Source: Fischerella sp. PCC 9431
Lineage (GTDB): Bacteria; Cyanobacteriota; Cyanobacteriia; Cyanobacteriales; Nostocaceae
Direction: 5' to 3'
Length of the DNA: 64,000 nt
NCBI RefSeq assembly: GCF_000447295.1
Contig: NZ_KE650771.1
Location: 555,500-619,499, forward strand
Shown here: positions 8,358-17,679 of the stretch, piece by piece
Position numbering within the stretch: position 1 is the first letter of the stretch
Layout of the letters: each line of letters starts with the position of its first letter
The notes under the pieces: generated by a model
The model's input: only the letters and a program-made list of their open reading frames with translations
What the model was told of the DNA's origin: nothing
Databases searched by the model: none
Made by a program: the position numbers and the translations under genes

Positions 8358-9404
8358 CTAATTTAAATCTTCTAAACGAATGCGAGGATCGGCAGCTTTG
8401 AGTAATAAATCTGCTATTAAATTACCAACTATTAATAGCACTGCGCCCATTACCAAACTTGCCATTAGCAAGTATAAATCTTGATTTTGCACTGCTTGCA
8501 AAGTTAATCTTCCTAAACCAGGCCAATTAAAGAAAAATTCGGCAATAAATGCGCCACTTAATAAACTCGCCAATTCAAAACCTAACAAAGTAATTAGAGG
8601 GTTGATGGCGTTCCGCAGAGCATGAACGTAAATGACTCGATTTTCTGGTAGTCCTTTGGCGCGAGCCGTTTGGATGTAGTCTTGCCGTAATACATCCAGT
8701 AGTTCACCACGGGTGATGCGCTGCAATCCAGCAAAGCTAGTGATACTCAGGGCGACAGTGGGTAAAATCATGTGCCAGCCGATATCAATAATTTGACCAA
8801 ACCATGTCAAATCAGTGTGATTGATACTAGTCATTCCACCCACCGGAAATATGGGAGTAGTCAATTGAGCAAAAATCAGCAATAACAAAGCAGTGATGAA
8901 ACTGGGAAATCCTTGGCCAGCATAGCTAACCACTTGTAAAATCCGGTCTGTAAAGCGATTTTGCTTCACAGCAGCAACGATACCCAAAGGAATAGCGATC
9001 GCCCAAGTCACAATTAAAGAAGAAATAGCCAACAATAAAGTTGCTGGAACCCGCTCCCAAATCAGTGATGCTACAGAACGTTGGTAAACAAAACTCGTGC
9101 CAAAATCCCCTTGAGTGATAATGCGCCCCAACCAAAGAAAGAATTGCTCTGGCCACGATTTATCTAAACCAAATTGTCGCCTAAGTTGCTCTATTCTTGC
9201 TGGATCAATTCTTGGGTTTTGCTGTAGCGTTGATAAGAAATCCCCAGGAGCAAGTTGAATAATAAAAAACGACAAAGCGGACGCCAAAAACAAAGTTAAC
9301 AGCGCCTGCAATAATCTTTTGAACACATAAAGAAATGTTTCGTTAGTAACTATCCTTACTAGACCATCTCTAAATGTTTCTGGGGAAATTTTTGTGGTAG
9401 TCAT
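8358..9404 (-). CDS. ABC transporter permease, oligopeptide/dipeptide (DppB/OppB) type
   Basis: About 348 residues of a BPD_transp_1 integral membrane permease of the peptide/nickel import class. It starts with a membrane helix (LLQALLTLFLASALSFFIIQLAPGD), contains the DppB-type N-terminal block (LRRQFGLDKSWPEQFFLWLG), several further helices, and the coupling EAA-like loop LDVLRQDYIQTARAKGLPEN before ALRNAINPLITLLG. It would pair with a DppC-type permease, ATPases and a binding protein, none of which is adjacent, as is common in cyanobacteria. The frame opens at 9425, but those seven codons come from a GTCATTTGTCC spacer repeat; the ATG at 9404 is the likelier start. The substrate cannot be told from the sequence. 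Confidence 0.88.
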   Translation of the reverse strand: MTTTKISPETFRDGLVRIVTNETFLYVFKRLLQALLTLFLASALSFFIIQLAPGDFLSTLQQNPRIDPARIEQLRRQFGLDKSWPEQFFLWLGRIITQGDFGTSFVYQRSVASLIWERVPATLLLAISSLIVTWAIAIPLGIVAAVKQNRFTDRILQVVSYAGQGFPSFITALLLLIFAQLTTPIFPVGGMTSINHTDLTWFGQIIDIGWHMILPTVALSITSFAGLQRITRGELLDVLRQDYIQTARAKGLPENRVIYVHALRNAINPLITLLGFELASLLSGAFIAEFFFNWPGLGRLTLQAVQNQDLYLLMASLVMGAVLLIVGNLIADLLLKAADPRIRLEDLN

Positions 9405-9606
9405 TTGTCCTTTGTCCTTTGTCATTTGTCATTTGTCATTTCTCCTACCCTGCGGATAGATACGGAGTGGCTACTTGCAGAAGTCGCTAACGCACCTACC
9501 GTAGGTAGCCGCCAAAGCGTCTATGTCATTTACTATTTGTTTTTTGTAACAAGTAGTAAGTATTAATCAATGACCAATGACCAATGACCAATGACCAATG
9601 ACTAAA
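9405..9606. repeat. Short direct repeats in spacer between permease gene and apt
   Basis: Contains TTTGTCC/ATTTGTC repeats near the permease start, a GC-rich self-complementary piece (CCTACCGTAGGTAGCCGCC) near 9500-9516, and three to four copies of CAATGAC at 9569-9606. No gene seen. Confidence 0.7.
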
Positions 9607-9609
9607 TAA

Positions 9610-10128
9610 CTAATATTCAACAAGGCTGACAATCGGCACATCGGGCAGATTTTTACGTCCTTGTAAATCTCGTAGCTCGATAATAAACCCAAAGCCCACC
9701 AATTCGCAGCCAATTTTTTCTACTAATTTTGCAGTTGCACCTGCGGTTCCACCTGTGGCAATCAAATCGTCTACAATCAAAACCCGGCTTTGGGGGTGCA
9801 AAGCATCTTGGTGTACTTCTAAACAATCTGTACCGTATTCTAGTTCATATTCAATCGAATGTACTGCTGCTGGTAATTTTCCCGGTTTACGAACAGGGAT
9901 AAAACCAGCTCCTAATTGATAAGCCAGAGGTGTGCCAAACATGAAACCCCGCGATTCCATTCCGACCACGTAATCAGCTTTCAGTCCGGCTTCTAGAATT
10001 TTTTGTGTAAACAAGTCTATGGTATGGCGCAGCCCTTGGGGGTCACGCAGTAGTGTGGTGATATCCCGAAATAAAATTCCGGGTTTAGGAAAATCTGGGA
10101 TATCACGAATCAGAGACCTTAAATCCAT
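9610..10128 (-). CDS. apt: Adenine phosphoribosyltransferase
   Basis: 172 residues, full length for the family. Converts adenine and PRPP to AMP and pyrophosphate in cytoplasmic purine salvage. The start [20 protein letters not shown] is typical of bacterial Apt, and the PRPP-binding motif is present as [14 protein letters not shown] (about 117-130), with the family loop [14 protein letters not shown] before it. It stands alone between spacer repeats. The ATG at 10128 matches the conserved N-terminus. Confidence 0.97.
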   Translation of the reverse strand: MDLRSLIRDIPDFPKPGILFRDITTLLRDPQGLRHTIDLFTQKILEAGLKADYVVGMESRGFMFGTPLAYQLGAGFIPVRKPGKLPAAVHSIEYELEYGTDCLEVHQDALHPQSRVLIVDDLIATGGTAGATAKLVEKIGCELVGFGFIIELRDLQGRKNLPDVPIVSLVEY

Positions 10129-10593
10129 AAGTGAAGAAAGATAGCGTAAATGAAGGTGGAATAAAAATCTAGGGAAAAGGTCAAAGGTAAAGAGTTTAAG
10201 GAACTTGGAATTTACTAATTCTTCCTTATCCTTTATCTCTTACCCTGTGAGTTGCCCCAATTCTGCCCACAGAAATACATCGATCAGTGAGGGCAGATAC
10301 CTGAAAAATCGTACACTATTATGTCGTACGCTTGGAAATATTCACAAACACCATCCATTGACGATTACTAGAAATTACATCAAGTTAAGGATGAAACGAT
10401 ACTAAGTAAACTATAAAAACAACTGTGATTGGAAAACTTGCATTTTGTGTATGCGGAAAACTTTAAATAGAACGGGTAAGTTAATGTATATATCGAGCAA
10501 CTATGCCCTGATCACAACCAAACATATGCCAATTTGGCTATATATCTTAAATTAGTTTTACCGAATCTGTTGCAGCTGCACAAGGTATTTATA
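10129..10593. other. Intergenic region between apt and the DUF3038 gene
   Basis: 465 bases between two divergent genes. AT-rich with no believable gene; it must contain both promoters. I see no repeat or strong hairpin. Confidence 0.6.
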
Positions 10594-11223
10594 ATGAATG
10601 TCTCCGCTAGTTTAACGCCATATAACAGCCCTATTCCCCAGTCACCGCCGATGATTTTGGATACTTTACCTGATCCTGCTATTGAAGGACAGGCTTCTTG
10701 CCCCCGTAAAACTAGGGTGCAAATAGACTTAATTTTACTGGCTATTGAAGCTTTAGAACTTGGTAGTTCAGAAGCCATTTTGTCATTTGCCCAAGAGTTG
10801 GAATTAAAAGGAATTATTAAAGACAGGGTAAATTTGTGGCGAATGCGTAGCACTAATCCCCTCAGAAGAGCGCATATTCGCCGCTCTTTGACGATTACGG
10901 AAGCCAAAGCCTTGGTGGTAATCGCTTGCTATTTAGCACGGCGCTTGACAGTTGTAATTCGTCAGTTGCTGATGATATACCAGCAACTAGATGAAAAGCA
11001 GATTCCACTCGAACAAAATTTACGATTGTCTAATTACCTAGAACGGTTTAGAGCGCATTTTAAAAGCCGGATGAATCCACGGCGTTCTGGGATAATGGCA
11101 TTAAATTCAGATGAAAAATTAGATGAATTGGCTATAGATTTGCTGGGTAAATTACTATTTTGTACAGGTACGGCTGGAATGCAGCGCTTCTGGATTAGTC
11201 TTTTTGACGGTGAAGTGGAATGA
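10594..11223 (+). CDS. DUF3038 domain-containing protein
   Basis: 209 residues from the ATG at 10594 (AAGG upstream); an upstream in-frame TTG at 10534 adds 20 unlikely residues. Mostly helical and soluble: a Pro-rich start, RVQIDLILLAIEALELGSSE, then ITEAKALVVIACYLARRLTV and LLMIYQQL. This matches my memory of DUF3038, found in cyanobacteria and usually followed by a DUF4335 gene, as here. The stop overlaps the next ATG by four bases, so the two are translationally coupled and probably work together. Function unknown. Confidence 0.85.
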   Translation: MNVSASLTPYNSPIPQSPPMILDTLPDPAIEGQASCPRKTRVQIDLILLAIEALELGSSEAILSFAQELELKGIIKDRVNLWRMRSTNPLRRAHIRRSLTITEAKALVVIACYLARRLTVVIRQLLMIYQQLDEKQIPLEQNLRLSNYLERFRAHFKSRMNPRRSGIMALNSDEKLDELAIDLLGKLLFCTGTAGMQRFWISLFDGEVE

Positions 11224-12848
11224 ATATTCAACGTAAGTATAGTTTACCAAATTGCACGTTAGTTCTAGAGGGTTTAAGTGATGCTACAAGGGCTGCACAA
11301 TTTCAAGAACTGCGCCCAGCACTATCTATATTGGTAAATGCAGAATGTTATTTATCAGGTTATAGTCAACCACTGTCGGGTGGTAGGGAATTTTTTGAAA
11401 GTTTGGTGAGAGCGGTTAGTGCTTATGCTCAAGAGTTTTTGAGTAGTGTTGCTCACCCACAAGCGCACAATTTTGATTCGGAATTGGTGCAGATGCAAAA
11501 GCTTGAGTACAATCGACATCGACTGATTGTACATTCGGAAATTCCTAATGGGCAAATATTAGAGCCTAATTATGTTCATGATGGTAAGCAGCCAGTTCAA
11601 ATAGATTTAAATACAGTACAGTTATTTGATTTGGTAGAAGCCGTTGACCAATTTTTTGCTGATAGCCAAACCCTACCGGAGCTATCACTAGAATTACAAC
11701 CAGTTCCTAGACGTTATGGCTCTGGTAGTGAAGGTTTGGTCAAGCAAGTAGTACCAGCTAGCGTCGGGGTAACTAGTTTGGCCGCTGCGGCGATCGCTTT
11801 TGCCATGATACCACCTCCCCCTCCACCACAACCAACTACACAGCAACAATCTGGCTCAAATACCTCACGTGTTTCTCCCTCAACACCAGCTGCTAATCCA
11901 GAAGCGACTACTACCCCTTCGCCAGCGGCCAATCAATTTATAGCGACAAATCCCACCCCTAACGTCAATGCACAAATAGCAGCGACTCCCGAATTTACTC
12001 CCACTTCAACTGTTAATGCACAAACAGCTGCGACTCCTGCACTGACCCCCACTCCAACCGTTAATGAACAGATAGCAGCAACTCCCGAATTTACTCCTAC
12101 ACCCACTTCCACAACTGTTGCTAACTCCACACCGAGTTCAACATCTGTAGTGAATCAAGATTTAGAAGCACTTTTAACTAGTGTTCCTGAAATCACAGAT
12201 TCGTCTCAACTACGTGCCTTAAATCGGCAAGTTTATAACCAAATTCACCCCAACTGGAAAAATCGCCAAGGACTGAAAACGGATTTAGTCTTTCGTGTAG
12301 GTGTAGCAGCAGATGGTGCGATCGTTGGTTACAAAGCTGTCAATCCAGAGGCAAATCAGGCAGTAGATCAAACTCCTCTACCAAATTTAATTTACAATCC
12401 TGCTGTTCGCCCTCCAATTACTAATGAACCGATCGCTCAATATCGAGTCGTCTTCACTAAAGATGGCGTACTACAAGTTAGTCCTTGGCGCGGTTACACT
12501 ACAAAACCGGATGTAATTGGAGCTAAAATATCTGACGCCAATCAAGTTAAACAGTTAAGCCAACAACTGTATGATGGTATTCGCCAAAATTGGCATGGCA
12601 AACCCAGCTATACCATCGATTTAAAGTATCGTGTGGCAGTCAACAAAGATGGTGTTATTGCTGATTATGAACCACTCAACCAAGTAGCATTTGATTACTT
12701 TCGAGAAACACCCCTGCCACAAATGTTCCAGTCATCTAACCCCTCAAATCAATCAGTGGCAATAAACAAAGAACCTCTCGCTCATTTCCAAGTCATCTTT
12801 CAGCCGACTGGGAAGTTAGAAATTACACCTTGGCAAGGGTATCAGTGA
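11220..12848 (+). CDS. DUF4335 domain-containing protein
   Basis: 542 residues. Residues 1 to about 170 form the DUF4335 region (MNIQRKYSLPNCTLVLEGLS). A hydrophobic segment (SLAAAAIAFAMIPPPPPP, about 184-202) probably spans the membrane, followed by a long Pro/Thr/Ala-rich stretch (about 203-310) with imperfect repeats of VNAQIAATPEFTPT. The C-terminus holds two tandem copies of a roughly 110-residue unit, each ending in a T/SPWxGY motif (VSPWRGY, ITPWQGY). The likely topology is a cytoplasmic DUF4335 part, one helix and an extracytoplasmic repeat part. It overlaps the DUF3038 gene by ATGA. Cyanobacteria-specific pair of unknown function. Confidence 0.85.
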   Translation: MNIQRKYSLPNCTLVLEGLSDATRAAQFQELRPALSILVNAECYLSGYSQPLSGGREFFESLVRAVSAYAQEFLSSVAHPQAHNFDSELVQMQKLEYNRHRLIVHSEIPNGQILEPNYVHDGKQPVQIDLNTVQLFDLVEAVDQFFADSQTLPELSLELQPVPRRYGSGSEGLVKQVVPASVGVTSLAAAAIAFAMIPPPPPPQPTTQQQSGSNTSRVSPSTPAANPEATTTPSPAANQFIATNPTPNVNAQIAATPEFTPTSTVNAQTAATPALTPTPTVNEQIAATPEFTPTPTSTTVANSTPSSTSVVNQDLEALLTSVPEITDSSQLRALNRQVYNQIHPNWKNRQGLKTDLVFRVGVAADGAIVGYKAVNPEANQAVDQTPLPNLIYNPAVRPPITNEPIAQYRVVFTKDGVLQVSPWRGYTTKPDVIGAKISDANQVKQLSQQLYDGIRQNWHGKPSYTIDLKYRVAVNKDGVIADYEPLNQVAFDYFRETPLPQMFQSSNPSNQSVAINKEPLAHFQVIFQPTGKLEITPWQGYQ

Positions 12849-12985
12849 AGAGGGGATCGGGGATTGGGGATCGGGGATTGGGGATCGAGGATTGGGAATT
12901 GGGGATCGGGAATTGGGAAGAGACTTGTTAAATAATTCTCCCTTGTCCCCCTGCTCCCTGCTCCCTGCTCCCCGCTCCCAAATCC
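12849..12985. repeat. Tandem repeats GGGGATT/GGGGATC and CTCCCTG
   Basis: A purine-rich array of GGGGATCGGGGATTG units is followed by a pyrimidine-rich array of CTGCTCCC units, forming a long imperfect inverted pair between two convergent genes. The organisation is the same as in other spacers of this window. Confidence 0.9.
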
Positions 12986-12999
12986 CAAATCCCCAATAC

Positions 13000-15273
13000 C
13001 TATCTCACAACTCTACCCATATAATTTCCCCACAATTGGGCAGCTTGAGCGCTACTACCAGATGTTGGAGAATTATTGTCATTGCCAAGCCAGATACCAG
13101 TTACGAGTTGGCGACTAGGAATAAAGCCAATAAACCATAAGTCAACATTGTCGTTGGTTGTACCTGTTTTACCAGATACTGCGAAATCACCGATCGCAGC
13201 GCGGCCACCAGTACCATTTGTAACTACTCCTCGCAGTAAGCGAGTCATGGTATCAGCGATATCGCTTCGCAGTACACGTTTGTTAGCTTCAGCATCCTTA
13301 TCAAAGGCGTAAATTACACGGCAAGTTTTTAAATCTTTGCGATCGCGGCAATCACTGCTATCTAAAATGCGGCTAATTGCATGGGGACGGTTCCACACAC
13401 CACGATTACTTATCGCGCCAAAAGCACCAGTCATTTCCAAAACATTGACTTCGCTTTGTCCTAACACCAATCCTGGTACTGGATCTAAATTTGATTTGAC
13501 TCCCAAACGTTTTGCCATCTCCACTACTCTATTTAGCCCAATTTGTCTAGCAATTCGTAGGGCGATGGGGTTTTCAGATTGGGCAAGTCCCGTAGCAAGA
13601 CTTAGACTTACATCAGAACCTGCTCGACAAGGTTTATAAGTAAAACCCTGCCAAGTTAAAGGAGAGCAGGAATAACTCGTAGCGGGTGAAATTCCTTGTT
13701 CGATAGCGGCGGTGTAAGCAAATACTTTAAAGGTGGAACCGGGTTGTCTTTTCGCCTGATAAGCACGATTGAACTGACTAGTTCTATAGTCTGTACCACC
13801 TACCATTGCCCGAATACCACCAGTACTGGAATCTAGGGTGACTATTGCTCCTTCCGAAAAGCGAAAATTGCTCCCAGCATTGTTAACATGGTTACGCAAC
13901 GAAGCTTCTGCCTGTTGTTGCATTCCAATATCGAGCTGAGTTTCGATAATAAAGTTACCTTCACCCGCTAAGTCTTTTCCCAAGATGGATTCGAGTTCTT
14001 GGAAAATGTAACTGTAGAAATACGGCGCGATAGTTTTTGCCTGTTGTTGACAAACTTTTGGGCTGACATCTACAGGCGATCGCCTGGCTCGATTATAATC
14101 ATCTTGCTTGATTTTGCCCGCTTCAAGCATCCGTCGTAAAACACGGTTACGATACTCTATAATCCTTGTTCTACTTTGATTATCGCCACAGAAATTAAAA
14201 CTGTTGGGTCCAGGCAAAATACCCACTAAAGTAGCAGATTCAGCCAAAGTTAATTCTTTGGCTGACTTATCAAAGTAATACCGTGCAGCATCTTCAAACC
14301 CAGAAGTATCAGCCCCTAAAAATACTCGGTTTAAATAAGTTAGTAAAATCTGGTCTTTGCTGTAAAAAGCTTCTAATTTTAAAGAGACGATCGCCTCTCG
14401 CACTTTACGGCCGAGGGAATCTTGTCTACCTACATAATCACGGAACAAACTGCGAGCAACTTGCTGGGTAACTGTACTAGCGCCTTGTTGTACATCACCA
14501 CTGCGGGTATTGATCAGGACTGCTCGGAGAATGCCATAGGGATCTACGCCAAAATGCCAGTAGTAACGGCTATCTTCAGAAGCAACTACCGCCGCCGGTA
14601 GATACGGTCCGAAATCTTTGAGTCCTTTCATGTCTACATGAGCAGTATTCCTTGGCTCACGTAGCGGTGTTTCCCCATCACCTGCATATACAACCACAGG
14701 AGCGCGAGTTGGGTTAGGTAGAGGTCTAACACGAATTCTTAGCGATTCAGCACCAATCACTAGTACCATCAGAGCGCTAACGCCACCAACACCGTAAGCA
14801 GTCCAAGTTGCGGCTTTGACGTACCAAGGAGGTGGATCAACATATTGCAGCTTCACTGAAGCAGCCAATTCTGGTGGTCCCAAGGTAAGGACATCACCAT
14901 GACGTAATTCTAGCGATGTGAGCCGACGCTTGCCACGATAAATGCCATTTGTGGAATTTTCATCTTTGATGACAAAAATAGGTTGCCGTTGAGTCGAATC
15001 CCGCGACAGTGACAAGTGAATTTGGCTAACAACCGGGTTGCGGACGACGATATCGCAGGATTTGGAACTGCGACCTAGCATATAGCGATCGCCCAATAGC
15101 GGATATACTTCTGCCTTATCCGCCCCCGCATCCTGTACCCAGAGTTCTGGTACCCTGGCATTAGGCTTAAGTGCTAGTTTGGAAAAATCAACCCGAGCTT
15201 GAATCGTTTGTACTGCTTGCGTTATCTGACCAAGCAATGTTTGTGGCTTTTGAGGGGGTTGGGGGGAACTCAT
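13000..15273 (-). CDS. Class A penicillin-binding protein (PBP1-type) with N-terminal FHA domain
   Basis: 757 residues; polymerises and cross-links peptidoglycan outside the membrane. Order: cytoplasmic FHA domain (about 60-140; LLGDRYMLGRSSKSCDIVVR, then DENSTNGIYRGKR), one membrane helix (about 155-172), GT51 transglycosylase with catalytic EDSRYYWHFGVD and QQGASTVTQQVAR, and a transpeptidase with S-x-x-K in PGSTFKVF, S-x-N in SEN, and KTG in SGKTGTT. All catalytic motifs are intact. FHA domains bind phosphothreonine, so control by a Ser/Thr kinase is a fair inference; this fusion is known in cyanobacteria. It converges with the DUF4335 gene. Start at the ATG at 15273. Confidence 0.95.
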   Translation of the reverse strand: MSSPQPPQKPQTLLGQITQAVQTIQARVDFSKLALKPNARVPELWVQDAGADKAEVYPLLGDRYMLGRSSKSCDIVVRNPVVSQIHLSLSRDSTQRQPIFVIKDENSTNGIYRGKRRLTSLELRHGDVLTLGPPELAASVKLQYVDPPPWYVKAATWTAYGVGGVSALMVLVIGAESLRIRVRPLPNPTRAPVVVYAGDGETPLREPRNTAHVDMKGLKDFGPYLPAAVVASEDSRYYWHFGVDPYGILRAVLINTRSGDVQQGASTVTQQVARSLFRDYVGRQDSLGRKVREAIVSLKLEAFYSKDQILLTYLNRVFLGADTSGFEDAARYYFDKSAKELTLAESATLVGILPGPNSFNFCGDNQSRTRIIEYRNRVLRRMLEAGKIKQDDYNRARRSPVDVSPKVCQQQAKTIAPYFYSYIFQELESILGKDLAGEGNFIIETQLDIGMQQQAEASLRNHVNNAGSNFRFSEGAIVTLDSSTGGIRAMVGGTDYRTSQFNRAYQAKRQPGSTFKVFAYTAAIEQGISPATSYSCSPLTWQGFTYKPCRAGSDVSLSLATGLAQSENPIALRIARQIGLNRVVEMAKRLGVKSNLDPVPGLVLGQSEVNVLEMTGAFGAISNRGVWNRPHAISRILDSSDCRDRKDLKTCRVIYAFDKDAEANKRVLRSDIADTMTRLLRGVVTNGTGGRAAIGDFAVSGKTGTTNDNVDLWFIGFIPSRQLVTGIWLGNDNNSPTSGSSAQAAQLWGNYMGRVVR

Positions 15274-15714
15274 CGGCTAAAGAAACCACGGATATTACTG
15301 AAAAATCGGCGAACTGCCATCTTGATGTTTGTATTCCACCATTGTACTCATAACGTTACAAAGACGTTAGCAACACAGAGTGGTTCCCAATTTTTATTGA
15401 CATCAAGATAATATATATCAATATGACTTTTATAGTTATTTTTTTTACATTTTGATGTCGTCAACAAATTACCTTTTGCTTCTACTCGGTTTGATATTGA
15501 AATAGCCTGTTTGCTTGGATGACAACTACATAAAGCGGGGATTTGCATTATTTATTTTTCGTAAATTTTTATTATTGAATGATTTAATTTTTACAACCTC
15601 AAAACACAAATCATATAATTCCTAAAAAAACATCTACTTTTAGGAAGATTTTATAAAACCTATTGTTTGATTTAATGGGCCGAGTATTCTTTAAAGGTGT
15701 TGAGGTTAAGTAAT
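15274..15714. other. Intergenic region
   Basis: 441 AT-rich bases between two divergent genes, with no believable reading frame and no repeat array. It should hold the promoters of the PBP gene and of the secreted repeat-protein gene. Confidence 0.6.
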
Positions 15715-16323
15715 ATGAAGGGGAAATTTATTACCCTGACAGGCGCGGCCCTGACTCTGGCATTAACCAGCAATATTGCTGCTGCCCAAATCACCAAATT
15801 TCCAGAACTCAGTCAAAATTCACAGAATCAAGAAACAACTACTTCAACCCCAGAAATTAAACTTTCACCAGAGGGTAAGAAGATTCTGTGTGAGTATTTT
15901 CCATTAAATTCCCGTTGTCAGGGAGCATCGAGCAACACTACAACACCAGATAGTACAACTCCCGCTCCTGATAGCACAACACCGGATAGCACAACTCCAG
16001 CACCGGATAGCACAACACCGGATAGCACAACTCCAGCACCGGATAGCACAACACCGGATAGCACAACTCCAGCACCGGATAGCACAACACCGGATAGTAC
16101 AACACCGGATAGTACAACTCCCGCTCCTGATAGCACAACACCGGATAGTACAACTCCCGCTCCTGATAGCACAGTACCGGATAGTACAACTCCCGCTCCT
16201 GACTCTAGCAGCCCAACTCAGATCACTCCAGCACCGGATAGTACAACTCCTGCTCCTGACTCTAGCAGCCCAACTCAGATCACTCCAGCACCGGATAGTG
16301 GTACTGGTACTACTGGTCAATAA
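15715..16323 (+). CDS. Secreted Thr/Pro/Asp repeat protein
   Basis: 202 residues from the ATG at 15715 (GAGG upstream); a TTG at 15697 would add six residues before the signal peptide. Residues 1-25 form a clear signal peptide (KGKFITLTGAALTLALTSN, cut after AAA). A short conserved-looking block follows (SPEGKKILCEYFPLNSRCQG) with two cysteines. The rest (about 80-202) is low complexity, built from DSTTPDSTTPAP units, a 36-base DNA repeat, ending with two copies of a DSSSPTQITPAP block. Likely a surface or periplasmic stalk-like or glycosylated protein; no enzyme domain. Repeat number probably varies between strains. Confidence 0.8.
   Translation: MKGKFITLTGAALTLALTSNIAAAQITKFPELSQNSQNQETTTSTPEIKLSPEGKKILCEYFPLNSRCQGASSNTTTPDSTTPAPDSTTPDSTTPAPDSTTPDSTTPAPDSTTPDSTTPAPDSTTPDSTTPDSTTPAPDSTTPDSTTPAPDSTVPDSTTPAPDSSSPTQITPAPDSTTPAPDSSSPTQITPAPDSGTGTTGQ
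15948..16300. repeat. 36-bp coding tandem repeat
   Basis: About seven units encoding DSTTPDSTTPAP, some missing one third of the unit and the last ones interrupted by an SSSPTQITPAP block. Near-identical DNA copies (for example CACAACACCGGATAGCACAA) point to recent slippage or unequal exchange. Confidence 0.9.
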
Positions 16324-16419
16324 TCATTTGGGATCAGGCTTCAACTTGTCTAATGAGATGATTCTGATACAGGTTTCTTAGTTTTTGACGTGTTTAAAAA
16401 TTTGCGGCTTTTTTAGAAT

Positions 16420-16460
16420 AACAAGAGGCTATGTCAAATAGCCTCTTGTTTGTGTATTTT
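16420..16460. terminator. Strong hairpin terminator between convergent genes
   Basis: AACAAGAGGCTAT (16420-16432) pairs perfectly with ATAGCCTCTTGTT (16438-16450) around a five-base loop, followed by a T-rich stretch. It sits downstream of the repeat-protein gene and beyond the end of lspA, so it may serve both. Confidence 0.8.
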
Positions 16461-16533
16461 GGGATATAAAAAATGAAGTGCGATCGCATCCCCATCAATT
16501 AAATTAATTTTCCTACACCCCTTTTGATAAAAT

Positions 16534-17004
16534 TTACCTGCGGCTAGAGGTTGGCGTTTTTTGAAAAGTCGCAATCAACAAACAAACAATACCAATATTA
16601 ATAAACACATCTGCCAGATTAAATACAGGAAAGTTAATCAGTCGAAAGTCCAGGAAATCAACAACATATCCTAAAGCAAAGCGGTCTATACCATTACCCA
16701 TAGCACCACCCAATATAAAACCATAACCCCATTGCTCCCAACGGTTTAAGCTAGGACCCAACCACGCCAAAAGTATGAGTGCTAAACTCACTCCTAAAGA
16801 TAGCCAGCGTAACCACTCTACTTTTCCTGATAGCAAGCTAAAAGCTGCACCAGTATTAGTCACGTATGTCAGGTGAAATATACCAGGTAACAGTGGTAAT
16901 GTTTGTTTCAAGCTAAAGGTTTGTACCACCCAATATTTTGTGATTTGGTCTAAAAAAAAAGCGATAAAGCCAGTAATCCAGAAGAATTTATTTTTAAAAC
17001 GCAT
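16534..17004 (-). CDS. lspA: Lipoprotein signal peptidase (signal peptidase II)
   Basis: 156 residues with four membrane helices. Cleaves the signal peptide of diacylglyceryl-modified prolipoproteins at the membrane. The two catalytic aspartates are D107 in NGIDRF and D132 in NLADVFINIG; the family motif VTNTGAAFSLLSG is also present. The frame opens at 17025, but the conserved N-terminus starts at MRFKNKFFW (17004), and the extra seven codons come from a spacer repeat. It lies 87 bases after bioY on the same strand. The PstS lipoprotein encoded nearby is a plausible substrate. Confidence 0.95.
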   Translation of the reverse strand: MRFKNKFFWITGFIAFFLDQITKYWVVQTFSLKQTLPLLPGIFHLTYVTNTGAAFSLLSGKVEWLRWLSLGVSLALILLAWLGPSLNRWEQWGYGFILGGAMGNGIDRFALGYVVDFLDFRLINFPVFNLADVFINIGIVCLLIATFQKTPTSSRR

Positions 17005-17091
17005 GGCAAAATAGTCAAGGATCATTAGTCGCTAGTCATTAGCCATTAGTCATTAGCTTTTGTGTGATGACAAATGACAAATGACAAAAGA

Positions 17092-17679
17092 CTAATAAAA
17101 CATTAAGTGACGTAGCACATACGCTATGACAGTGACAGCACAGATCACAGCTAGTTGTCCTGGTAGTGCAAACCAAGAATATCTGAGGATTGCTTGCATC
17201 AGGGTCAGAGTTTCTGTGCCTTGTAACTGTAAAACATAGCTGAGAATCAAATAACTAATACCGCAGACGTGAACAGTTAACAAGCCACAAATACAACTAA
17301 ATGCTAGTGCTTCCAGTCGAGGTCTGGCTTTAAAGGCAAAAAAACCACAAATCCAAGCCCCTGGAATAAAGCCCAGCAAATAACCAAACTGTGATAGCTT
17401 AACATAGCCAAGACCACCACCACTAGCAAATACAGGTAATAAAGTTAGTCCCATCACCAAATATGCTATTTGTGAAATGGCGCCAGCATTTTTGCCACCT
17501 AAACATCCTACAAGTAGCACCCCACCGATTTGAAAAGTGACACCCAAGGAAAAAGTGTGAATTCCGTGCTTACTCCAACTCCAAGGTAAGGTGGTAATAT
17601 TTGCTTCTAAGAACGTACCACCCATAGTTAGCAGTAAGCCAACCATAGACCATAACAATTGATTTGACGCAGCTAACAT
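17092..17679 (-). CDS. bioY: Biotin transporter BioY
   Basis: 195 residues with about six membrane helices. BioY is the substrate-binding S component that imports biotin, alone or with the energy-coupling ATPases. Family motifs are seen: VTFQIGGVLLVGCLGGKNAG, then ISQIAYLVMGLTLLPVFASG and GGLGYVKLSQFGYLLGFIPG. No EcfA/T genes are adjacent. bioD lies at 53 kb, so both uptake and synthesis of biotin are represented in this window. Start at the ATG at 17679. Confidence 0.92.
   Translation of the reverse strand: MLAASNQLLWSMVGLLLTMGGTFLEANITTLPWSWSKHGIHTFSLGVTFQIGGVLLVGCLGGKNAGAISQIAYLVMGLTLLPVFASGGGLGYVKLSQFGYLLGFIPGAWICGFFAFKARPRLEALAFSCICGLLTVHVCGISYLILSYVLQLQGTETLTLMQAILRYSWFALPGQLAVICAVTVIAYVLRHLMFY

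Noticed and set aside
15904-16320. Three overlapping minus-strand frames opposite the Thr/Pro repeat gene
   Set aside because: They are low-complexity mirror frames of the 36-bp repeat (VVLSGAG, CYPVLEL); the plus-strand frame has a signal peptide and ribosome site.
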